Below, in pieces: positions 17,280 through 29,200 of a DNA stretch of 64,000 bases. Position 1 is the first letter of the stretch. The number at the start of each line of letters is the position of its first letter. Source of the stretch: Phylloscopus collybita (lineage: Eukaryota > Chordata > Aves > Passeriformes > Phylloscopidae); NCBI GenBank assembly GCA_027886175.1, contig JAJNNQ010000008.1, forward strand, positions 2,573,501 through 2,637,500, read 5' to 3'. Below the pieces are notes generated by a model. That model worked only from the letters and a program-made list of their open reading frames with translations. It was not told the DNA's origin and did not search any database. Both the position numbers and the translations under genes were made by a program.

Positions 17280-20200
17280 CTGCACGGGCACAGAGACACA
17301 GCCGGGGTGCTCAGATCCCTCTGAACACCTGAGGGACCTGAGCCAGCCCTGCCACCAGCCCTGCTCCCCGATGCGATTGAGCCTGGGCACAAGCTTGCAG
17401 CAAGCGGTGCTGTGACAACACGAGCAGCTCCAGGCTGGTAAGGGACAGCAGGGCAGGGGTGCTCTGGGGCAGGCTGAACACCAGGCTCACTCCTGGGCAT
17501 GCAACCTCTGGCCATCAGGCAGTGGGGATCCCTGACTACCCCGCTCCAGGAAAGGAGTGAGCTGGGATCAGAGCTCCCCTGGCTGCCCAGGGTGTGCAGG
17601 GAAGGTGACACCCTCCTGGCCCGCCCGGAGGAGGGCACGGTGGGCACACTGCCAAGTCTGTGCCTGCATGGAGAGGGAATTCTCTGAATGCCATTTCTCA
17701 GCCCCCAGCCCTGGCTCAGGGTGCCATGTCAGGCAAAGCGGAGCGAGGCAGTGGGTGTCTGGCTGGGAAGGGCCAGTCCTGCACCCAGGCTGCTCCCAAA
17801 GGTGCCCAGGCAGCTCAAGGGCACAGGCCAGGCAGGCACCATGCAGCGGCGGGCACTGAGCGGTACCTGTGCCTCCACTCAGCCTCCGATCCTTCAGGTG
17901 GGTGACTGGCAGGGGCAGGAGAAGGGCAGGGAGGGCAGAGAGAGAGTGTCAGCCCTGTCGGCCGCTCCACTGGGCCAGGAGCCCCTGCCCAGCCCACGTG
18001 TGCCTGCACACGGAGCTGTCCCTGTGCACACAGACTGCACACACACACACATGTGCAACAGACCTGCAAACGCACACACACGTGCAACAGACCTGCAAAC
18101 ACACACACACACACATGGGGACTTTTGCAAGCGTGCACACACAGGTATAAACACACACACATGGTCATAAACTGTGCACACACGGATGCACTGACTTGTG
18201 CACATGGGCTCTGCTTGTCTTTGTTGCACACACACAGCCCCTGCTCGTGCATGCCCACACACACGCACGTGCACACCTACACAGGGAGCTGACACACACA
18301 TATGTACACACAGAGCCCTGGTACACACATCTGTGTGCACACAGAGGAGCCTGTACACCCCAGGCCCCTGCAGACACACGGACAGACAGACCTGCAGCAG
18401 GGCAGCACACGTGCACACCGGCACACACGCACGGGCACACACAGACCCACACCAGCCCCACCCCAGCCCCAGCACTCACTGTAGCCCATGCCTTGCAGGA
18501 AGTACTTGAAGGCTTCGGTCAGCTTGCCTGGCTGTAGGGAGAGAGCAGGGTGGGCTGAGCTGAGGCAGCACTGAGGCTGAGATCCCCTCTCAGCCCCGAG
18601 CAGCTTCTGGCAGCCCTAGTGTGAGACCCCTATGCCCTCATCAGCCCATCCCCAGCTAGCCAAGGACAGCACCAGTGCCTGTCTCATGGCCCAGTATGCC
18701 CAGGTGACTGGGGAAATTGTGAGGGCTCACCTGTGTGACCTGGGGCAGCCCACCAGAGTCAGCCATCTGCAAAGAGAAGATCCTGCTTAGTTTGGAAGGG
18801 TGTCTGTACTGCCCACCATCCCTCAGTACCCACTGGCAGGTTGCTACTGCTGGGGTCACCCTGCTCTCCCCATACACCCCCAGCTCCAAGGGCCATGATG
18901 GACCTGGAATGGGGAGATGGAGACACTCTGCAGCCCTGGGACAGAAGGCAATGGGGCACTTCATAGGCAGCATGGACCTCCCTGCTGCCCCTTGCCACCA
19001 GCCTACCTTCAGGAATGTGGTGTTGGTGGGATCCAGCTTGGAGTTACACTCCACCTACGGGCAGGAGAGACGATATTAGCATCCTAGGAAGCCAGGAGCC
19101 AAGCAGAAGTTGTCCATGTGTACCACCACAGGCCCACAGCATTCCAGCTGGCAAATCCCACCCCAGCCAGGAGCAGAGAAGGCACTAGATGAGCCATGAG
19201 CCTGCAGGACCACCATGCCCTGCCATGGGACAGAGGAGACTTTTCTCCTATCAGTCTGAGCAAGGGCAGGGACTGGAACAGGAGGTGAAGGGGACTGGTG
19301 AGGCATTCTGTGTCACACATGTGTCACACATGTGTGCCAGCAGCTGTGTGTGTGCACGTGGCCAGGCAGGGAGCGTGCCCATGTGCCAACACATCCGAGC
19401 ATGGACAGCGTGAGCACATCTGGGCACATGAGGAAGGGGAAGTTTCCCAGGTGCGGCAGCCACGCTCAGCTGCATGTGCACAGGTGCCCACACGAGCAGG
19501 CGTGTCTGCACACGAGCACGCTCCCACTCCCAGGAGCTGCCGTGTGTCTGAGCAGGCAGTGAACCTGAGCGTGCCCGTGCGTGGGCATCGCCCGCCCGCC
19601 GCCCCGCAGGCACTGCCCCGGCACTCACCACCCCCTCCTCAGCAGGCGCGTTGTCTCCCACCACCAGCATCACGGGGCAGCTGGAAGTGAGAGGAGAAAG
19701 GGGCCAGGTCAGGGTTTGGTCTGAGTGAATTCCACTGCCCCAGAACCCCTCCATGACTTGCCGGGGTGATTCTTACCGCAGCGTCTTGGCATTGGGCACA
19801 GTCCCAGGCCGGTTGATGTCCAGGTCCCTGCGGCTGGTGGAGGAGAAAGGAGGCCAGTGTGAGCCCATGGGCAGATGCCACCACCAATGCCATAGCACAG
19901 GAATCAGACCCCTCCCTGCCAGCCCTGAGAAGCCACACCCAGCCCTGCTGTCCTGGCATCCTGGGCATGGAGGATGCCATGGCCATCTCTGCCACGGCCC
20001 AAGCAGAGTTTGTGCCACTCAGAGGATGCAGCACTCAACAGAGTGGCAGGGCTCCCAACCCCCTGCATGGGGGACAGCATCTGTGCTCTTTCACAGGCCT
20101 GTGCCAGCACCCAGTGCAGGAGGAGACACGGGAATGTGTACCCATGGCAGTGGGCTCTGGGACATGGCAAGGCTTTGGCTCAGGTACCACCACTCCCATA

Positions 20201-23200
20201 TCCCCAGCCAGCAGCGGCAGACAACGTTGCACTGCTGCCTGCATGCACTGGAGGGTGATGACAGCACCCAACAGGGGTCTGGGTTCCCACAGTGACCTCA
20301 GAGCCACCCACCAGCACTGCAGCCCCTCACCCTAGCATAGACAGGACACAGCCCAGCTGCCTGGAGCACTCACCCATTGTACATGTTGAGGAAGAGCTGG
20401 AGGTTGAACTGGTTCACCACGCTGCCGATCTGCTGCCGGTAACTCTGCACCAGCTCCGTGTTGTTCATCAGCTCTTCCTGTGGTGGCAAGGATGGAGATC
20501 AGGGCAGGTGCTGGGGGGACACCCTGCTCCCCCAGTCCTGCCCATGCCATGCCAGCCAGCACAGATGAGGAGGACAATGCTGGGCAATGCAGCTGGGCAC
20601 AGTGGTGCTGCAGGCAGCACACCCAGGCAGGACACGGGCACGAGTCACACACTCATCAAGGTGAAGCCTCAGAGCAGGCAGGGCTTGACTGACCCTAACC
20701 CTGCACATGGAGCAGGTCCAGTGGCACTGTGGCACCTGGCAGGGCACAGCCCAGGTGGCCCAGTTGGGATGCTGGGCCAGGGGCTGGTGGCAGGGGCCCA
20801 GAGGATGCACAGCCCTTACCTGGCTGAACAGGTGGGACAGGACAATGTCCGGCAGAGTGCTGGTGAGGCCAGAGAGCTGTGGAGGGAGCACAGGGAGTTA
20901 CTGCACTGCCCTGGCTGCCTCCTGCCCCAGGAAGCCACCAGGACTGGGAGGAGGGGTCAGGGCCCTGCCCACCTTAGCAGCTGCCCAGTCAATCCAGCCT
21001 TTGCCATTGGGGTCGATGTTCATAAGGACCAGCCCTTCAACCAGGTCAGGGAAGATGAGCTGCAGTGAGCAAGAGGGGAGAGGCTCAGAGGGGAGGGGAG
21101 ATGTACCCTGGGCAGCCCCCCACCAGAGCCACTGCACAGGCATTGCATGGAGCTGATGTGACCCTGTCCTGGGAGCAGTGGGAGACCTGTAGCAAGACCG
21201 CCCAGCCACTGTGGCCTTGGTACTGCTGTCCTGGGTCCCCCAACCCTCCAGGAGACTTTGCAGCAACAGAGACTGCCTGGAGGTATCAGCTCCTGCTCTT
21301 CCCCATGCCCTGGACTGACAGCAGGTACAAGCAACTCAAGGCCAGCCCATCCCAGCCCCAGGCTCACCGCAAACTTGGCCAGCACGTAGGCTCCTGCCCC
21401 AACACCAATCCCGATCACATACTTGAACCTGGAAATACGGAGAGGTCCATATGAGGGGACAGCAGGCTCCAACACATTCCCTGGGACATCCCTCCACCCA
21501 CAGCAAGAAGACTTGCAGGATGCCAGTTTACAGAGACAACTCCCCCAGCCCCAAATGTCTTCTCTCCATCTCCCTGCACAGGACCCTCAGCCAGCAGCCG
21601 TGGAAGAGAGGCTGACTCACCCGAAATGCTGCACCACGCTGGGTAACATGGCAGCCAGCTGGTCCATGGATGGATACTGGTACCTGTGGCACAGGGAGGC
21701 ACAGGATGGTGGTTATGGAACCTGCTCAGAGCAGAGTGTCTGGGACAGGGCAGCTGGGTTGCCTGAAACAAGCAGGGAAATGCCACCCACCTGCAAACCA
21801 CCCTACTGCCCACCCTTCGTCTGCACAGGCTTTGGCACAGTTTGGAAAGACCCACAGGCAGGGCACGACTGGCAGGCAGCAACAACCCAAGGGGCAGGGA
21901 GGTGACACCCAGCAGGCACAGTGAGCCCCTGCAGCTGGCACCTACCCCTGAGGGAACTGTGAGGCTCCTGCCTGCTGGCCCGGCGCATCCACGTGGCACA
22001 CCACAAAATGCTTCGTGATCTCCTGCATGTCCTCGTAGTTGAAGAAGGTGTTGAAACAAAGCTTGTCTGTCAAAGGGCAGGTGGGTATCAGAGACCAAAC
22101 ACCCCAACACTGGGGTCTGGTGGGTCAAGGGAGCATGGACAGAAGCTGACCACCCTCCCACTGCCCTTCAACCAGGAGGTGACATGCCACCAAAACCATC
22201 CCATCCCCTTTCCCTCCAAGCTCCTTGTCCTCACAGCAGAGATCACAGCTACGGTTAGCAAGGGCTGGATCCCTACAGGTGTTAGGAGGCATGGGGATGG
22301 ACAGACACAGCCAGGAGAATGAGGAGTTTGGGGTGACCTCACTGGTGAGCCTCAGAAGGGTGAGACTGGGGGATGCAGAACCCAGGACTGCAAGGCCACC
22401 CAGTGGGCAGCAGGATTATCATCCTGGGGTATTAACCCTGTCCAAAATCAGGGATCAGCAGCAAATCTCCCTGCTTGGAAAGAGCAAGCTGAAGAAACAT
22501 CCCCAGTGCTGCTGTGGACAGGAACCCACCACTGCAGTGGGATACAGACATTGCTGGGGCTTGGTGGGGTCCTGTCCTGTGGCATCAGTGCTGGGACACC
22601 CCTCCCAAAACGTGGGGTAAGGCAGGTTGTAGGGCCCATTGCAGCCAGCGTGACGTGTACCTGAGCAGGCAGAGCTGCTGCAATGGTGACACAGCTCGTG
22701 TAGTGTGTCAGTGACTCAGCCTCAGCCGCCAGCGGAGCGCGAGATGCTTCTCCCCACTCGCAGGGAATTGGGCATCCTGGCTCAGCTGGAGGGCACAGGG
22801 CTCTGGGGTGCAGGACCAGGGCTGCAGGCTGACAGAAAGTGCAGCATCTCCACATCAGAGCCCCAGCTCGGGGTCTCTCCTTCCCTGCTATTCCCAGTCT
22901 CTTTTGTCCCCCACTACGCCCTGCTGCCAGCTGGGTCCATGCTCTGAATACCAAGGGGCTGGCAGCGGCAGTGAGGACCAGCCCAGCATCCCCCATGTCC
23001 CATCCCTGCCTGGTGTGGGCAGGCAGGCAGCCAGCACTGGGGTGGCCAAGCACTCCTGGCTGTGCCTGGCCTGAGCTTTGTGTCCAGCTGAGCATCCGAA
23101 GTCCCCTGGTGCTTCCAGATGGCTGCGGGGAGCCCGTGCAGCCATGGGTGGAGGAAAAGGAGCTGAGCCAGGGGCGCTGTCCTGGCACCCCATGGAGCCT

Positions 23201-26200
23201 CGGGGTCACCCCTGCCTGCCCTGCACCCCCAGCCCAGCAGCAGCACTCACGGTTGAGGCCCACATCGTGGTAGGTCAGGATGGCCGGGCGGTTCCCCTTG
23301 GGAGAGCCCCGAATGACCACGTGCAGCAGCCCATAGGGGGTCTCAATGTCGTGTTCCTGGGGAAGAGGAGAGATGGGGTGATGCCCACCTGCCCTAAGAC
23401 GTCCTTTCATCCTCTCCTACCCTGCCATCACACCCTTCACTGCTGCTTCCCCAAATGGCAAGACAAAGGAAAGAGGGGCAGCTGTCCCAGGGAAAAAAAA
23501 AAAAGCTCTGGGCATCCCAGAGAGGGTAGAAAGCAGGAAAAAACAGAAGGGAAGGGAAGGGAAGGGAAGGGAAGGGAAGGGAAGGGAAGGGAAGGGAAGG
23601 GAAGGGAAGGGAAGGGAAGGGAAGGGAAGGGAAGGGAAGGGAAGGGAAGGGAAGGGAAGGGAAGGGAAGGGAAGGGAAGGGAAGGGAAGGGAAGGGAAGG
23701 GAAGGGAAGGGAAGATTTGACTTTGGATAAGATCACGGGATGTCAGATTGTACATGTTTATCATGGGATCACAGGATGGTATCAAGGGATACAAGAGGGC
23801 TTGAGAGAGGAGGATGATAGGATGGGACAGGTGGACCACAGGACAGGAGAGGAGATCTTCAAGGGCTTGAGACTGAGAAAATTTTGGCAACAGGGTAGGG
23901 GTTCACAGCATGGCCCAGTTGGGTGCAGATTCGATGTATCTGGGACAAACAGGCAGAGGTCAGACCCTGGACAGCACTCCAGGAAATGCTGCAACCTGAG
24001 CACAAAATTACAGCTAAAGTAACTTTAAAACCCCTGGTCTGAAATGGCAGTGCCTCCACGCAGAGACAAAAACTACCCCGTGCCTCAGTTTCCCTGTCTA
24101 GGAGAGCTCCTTTCCTTGCACATCCTGGCCCTAGCTCCCAGCCAGCACAGGAAACTGAGCCCAGGTGCTTCCCAAGGACAAGGGACCAGAGGTTCCCTCC
24201 AGATGCCCATGCCTGCCATCCATGGGGACAGCAGGGACCTCGAGGCTGGGATCTGCTGGGTGCAGGAGCATCATGCACTGAGCAGGGCAGGGCAGGAGAT
24301 GATGGCAGGGTGCCCAAACATCACAGTCCTTGCTGCTGGCACTGGCAGCCCCATGGCTGGGCTGGTGGGAGGGGAGCAGGTACGTGGATGCTCACGCGGG
24401 TTACACGCCACCAAGGACTCTGAAGGACACGGGCCTGGGTGGGAGGAACTGCCTGGGGACAGGGTCTCCTCACTGCAGTGCCTCCCCTCACTGAGACCTG
24501 CTGTCCCTGGGAGAACACACTGGCCAAAAGCAGATCCAGGGCTCTGTGGAGACATCTCTTGTCTGCCAAGGGCACCCTGACCCCAGCCCTCACCCACAGC
24601 TGTCCCTCCACCCCCTGCAGCTGCATCAGGCAGAAGTCCCTGAGCAGGGACATCCCTCTGCAACAACAGATTGGGACACTGAGGCAGAGGAAGGGCCTGG
24701 CCCAAGGTCACAGAGCAGGAGGCATCCGTGTGGTCTGGTCCTGTGCACAGGGCTGCCTCCTTGTCATCATCATCCTCGTGGTCCCCATCAGAGCCCCAAC
24801 AGCTCAGCCTCCAAACCCCAAAATCACCCACCCAAGGGAGCGGATCCATCCTCAGCACTGCTCCTGCCTGCCCCTCGCCACGCCAGGCACATCCAGCCCG
24901 TGGTGCAGCCTCTGCAGCACCGCTGGGTACCACAGCCCTGCCCTTTGCCGCAGGGATGCTCGCTGGGGAAAGAGGCTTGGGATGCAGGAGATGCAGGGGA
25001 TGCAGGCAGCAAGGAGAGAGGGGCAAAGACAACCCACAGCCCCAGCAGGGAGGGACACGGGGGTCTCAGCACCCATAGGTGTCTGACAGAGCCCATCCAC
25101 GTCCAGGCTACCTGCTCACCGCTGCAGTGCTCCCACCTCACTCACCCCCTCTGCACCAGCCTGTTGCCATCGGGTGTTGCCATCACCGCAGAGGCCAGAA
25201 AGCAGCTGAGGGGTTGTTTCAAAACAGCCAGAGACCCTCTCCCTCTGCAGCTCAGGGGGTGGGCAAGGGGCAGCGTGCCCCCGTCAGCACACAGCCCCAG
25301 CACGGGCCACGGCTGCTCGCCCTCCGCCTCGGCACAGCATCTCTGCCGGCCTCGGGGAGGACACGCTCAAGGACAATGCGTCCCCAAAACCTGCAGCACA
25401 TCAGGGATGCGGCGGCGGGGCTGGGAGAAGGAAGAGCTCCCCAGCAGTGGGTCCTCCCTGCCCCAATGCCTGCCTGACCCACACCGAGCCCTGCTGGGTG
25501 CAAAGGCCCAGCCTGGGCAAGCAGGAGAGACGCTGGGGCAAAACACCTGGGGAGGGAGGGAGGGAGGGCAGCGAGCACGGGAACGGCGGTACCTACCCCA
25601 TCCCAGCACTCCGGCATGGTGAGGAACGGGGCGGACGAGGATGCTCAGGCAGTGCGGGCCAAGCTGGAGGTGCCGGTGTGGGGCACAGTGATGCAGCGGC
25701 CGGGGCGAAGCAGAGCTCTGCGCTGGCTCAGCCCCTCGCCCCGATTTATAGCGGAGCCCCAGCCCTGCGCTAAGCCCTCCCTCGCCCTTCCCCCTCGGCA
25801 GGTTTGGCCTCCATTGCAGGCGAGCGCCGCGATGGAGCCAGCACTCAGCCATTGGCTGCCGCGGGAATTATTCATGCTCCAATTGGCCCCAAATACCCTT
25901 GTTTATGAAGAAAAAACGCCTGGCACCGTGCGGTACCTTCTCCATCTTCCCTCTGCCGGCAGACGGAGGCAGGCGGGGTGTCTGGACTCGCATGCCGTGG
26001 AGCAGCCCCAGCACGGGCAGGGCAGGGCAGGGCAGGGCAGGGCAGGGCAGGGCAGGGCAGGGCAGGGCAGGGCTCCCTGTGCCCGCTGCACACACCTGCC
26101 TGCAGCCCCACAGCAGGACACAGAGCCACGGCTGAGGCCGGGCCAGGGCCCCGCAGCGCTGCCCAGGCGGCGGGCAGCACACACAGAGCCACAGATGGAC

Positions 26201-29200
26201 ACGGGCACCCCCCGAAAAAGGGGAGAAGGGCACGGCAGGCGAGCTGTGCCACACGCACGTGGCCACGCGTGTGCATGCACGGGAACACGTACCAACACAG
26301 GCAGAACCCTGACCGGCACTGGGAAAACGGGGAAAATGAACACCATACCCACACCCAAGCACATGCACCCCACAAAATGCTTGGGGCATGCCCCCCTGTG
26401 TGTGTGTCAGTGCGTGTTCCTGGACACGTGTGTCGTGGTCGTGTGCCCCCAGCTCTCCTGCACCTTGGCTTATGTCCCAAGGGCTTCACTTTGGCTGGTG
26501 GCAGGAGTGGGGCTCCCCAGTCCCCTCCACTGCCCCAGCCAGGCCTGAACATCCCATCAATGACTGGCTCTAGGGAGGAGCAGACAGACAGTGAAGAGTT
26601 AAGCTGGGGGCTGGATTGGATTGTCCCAAGGAGGTGAGCCTGGAAAACGGGGTAAGATCTCCCCAAGGAATGGCAGGCAGCCCCCAGGAGCACACCTGCT
26701 GCATCCTCCTGCCCTGTGCCTGCCATGGAAGCCACGGCCATCACTGATGCTCCTGGGTGCCCAGCGAGCTGCACACCTGCAGTACACGTGTGCCCAGAGG
26801 GGCACACACGTGTGCACACGTAAGCACTGCCCAGACACCTGTGTCACCTCAGCCAGCAGCACACTCACCCCACCTGCTGCGGGATGGTGGCATGCAAGGG
26901 ATGTGCAGGGTTTAGCCCTGAGCTGGGCATCACCAGTGGCAGGCAAATAAAGCAGGAGGAGGGACAATCCAGCAGCTCCAAGGGGTTGGATTGTGTCCCG
27001 GGCCTGACACATGCTGTGTGCATACACACACACGTGAGTATTCCCATGTGCACATGTGTGCAGGCAGACGATTTCTTCCCTGGTTCCAATGAGGCCTCTT
27101 ACCACCACCCAAAACCCCCCAGCAGTCTGGGGGTGCCCTCCCCCTGCACCCTGCCTGCCCCTGCCCAGCCCAGCTTGGGCAATCGTGGATGGAGAAGGAG
27201 TCCCCTCAATGCCTTTCAGGAACCCACTGAAAGCCATGTCCTACAAGCAAGCCAGGGCTGCACAGCAGCCAGAAGGTCTGGATGTGGGAGCAAGGACAGA
27301 CAGGCAGAGGGATGACAATCACACCGCCTACACCAGAGAGGCTTTGCTCTGCTCTGCTTTGTCCCGTGGGGAGCTCAGACCCAGGCCTGGATGGAGGCAT
27401 CTCTATGAAAGAAGGACTGTGTGTGGCGGGGAAGCCCAGCTCCCAGCTGGTTCCTGGCACTCCAGGTGCCATTTTTGCTTTCCCCGGCCCTGCTGCCTGT
27501 AGAGCCAAAGACCGTGGCAGCTGCAGTCCCCGGGAAAAAAAAAAAAAAAAACAACCACGAGATGCAGAGGGACAAAAAAAGACAGAAAGTGGTTAATAGA
27601 ATACAGAAGGGATTGAAGAGCCAAGGTGAATGCAAAAGGGCTTCAGAGAGATGGGAGGGCTGAGCAAGGCTGACTTTGCTTGAATAGCATCAAATGGGAT
27701 CACCACTGCCTTGGCTACTAGCCCACTTGCCTGGCAGGTGGCCCAGACCTCCTGCAAGATCCAGGGCACCCAGATCCCAGGGCACCTGCCCCCAGCTCTC
27801 CTGCACCTTGGCTTATGTCCCAAGGGCTTCACTTTGGCTGGTGGCAGAAGTGGGGCTCCCCAGTCCCCCCCACTGCCCCAGCCAGGCCTGAACATCCCAT
27901 CAATGACTGGCTCTAGGGAGGAGCAGACAGACAGTGAAGAGTTAAGCTGGGGGCTGGATTGGATTGTCCCAAGGAGATGAGCCTGGAAAACAGGGTAAGA
28001 TCTCCCCAAGGAATGGCAGGCAGCCCCCAGCCTTTGCACTGCACCAACTTGCAAATGTCAGAGTGGAGAAAAGGAGAGGGTTGCCCTGGCATAGCCCAGG
28101 AAACTCAGCCCATCCCTACCCTGAGGTACTTGGAGAGGAACCAAGGGGACAAAGGGTCTGGCTGGCTTGGGAAAACCTCCCTCAATCACTGCCCAGTTCC
28201 TTTTTTAGGTCCTGAGGGCACAGAGGTGCATCCCTGTGGCATTTTCTGTCCAGAACTGCTCCACTTGGGCACCACCAGGGACACAGTTCACCACCGTGGG
28301 CCAACCCCTGAAATACACAATTGTCCTGGCACGGTCATTGCTCTTTAATATCCCTGTTTGCCAACCAAGCCCTGCCCCAGCACAGCTGAGTGAGAGCCAT
28401 ACTGGTGTCTCTGGTGCTACTGAGAGCTCTGGGCAGCCTGGCACTGCCACCTCCCTCCCCTCCTCGCCTCCCTCTCCCGCCTCTCTCTCACTCTGGTGAC
28501 ACCAGGAGGATTGGTTTCCCCTCCAGTGGCCAACAGGAGCCCTGAGCAAGCAGAGCAAGAAGCCCTGCACACCCTGCTGCTCTCAGCCCCAGCACATCAC
28601 CAGCTTTGGAGCTCCTGGGGAGGGCGCCATTTTAATTATTTTAATTATTTTTATTTTAATTATTTTCTGGCTTTTGAGAGGGCCATCAGAAATGTCCCAC
28701 TCTGTGAACCGCAGCAGCCACCACCCAGCACCCACCAAAGGCCTCGCTCCCTTAGCAGCTGCACCCTCCCACCCGCATGGGTGACAGGCACTGAGTGGGC
28801 ACTGCTAAAACAGGGACCTGTGCTCCCCTGCCCTGATCCCAGGATGCATGAAATCCACACTGATTTTGTCCTTACAGGCAAAAGGTGATGTCCCTCAGCC
28901 ATCACCGCCCGAGCCTGCTCTCCCCACGGTCCCACTGCTGGCAAAGTGGCAGCACAGAACCTGAAGTCAATCACTGGTGTCCCCTGGCAGGGGAACACTT
29001 TGGGACAGGGACAGACAGCAAGCTGGCAGCCCCACTTCCCTCCCTGCCCACCACCCTGGTCCCCACAGAGGGAGCCTGGTGCAGGATGAGCCTGGGCAGA
29101 GGGGTGAGAGTGATGCAGACCAGCATGGGGCCAGGCAGGAGCTGAGCTCCCATGACTCCCAGAGCTGTATCGTGGGGCTTCTCTGGAGAGCAGAAAGGGA

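Noticed and set aside
17815..18537. Cys/Val-rich and Thr/His-rich ORFs in six frames
   Set aside because: Read-through of CA/TG repeats in an NDRG4 intron.
23078..24022. 314-codon plus-strand ORF with Glu/Gly/Lys/Arg repeats, and its minus-strand Pro/Phe/Leu/Ser counterpart
   Set aside because: Both are translations of the AAGGG microsatellite, which stays open because the pentamer contains no stop in any frame.
25872..26819. 315-codon minus-strand ORF
   Set aside because: It crosses the GGGCA repeat and NDRG4 intronic/promoter DNA. There is no domain and Cys/Pro/Ala composition follows from GC content.
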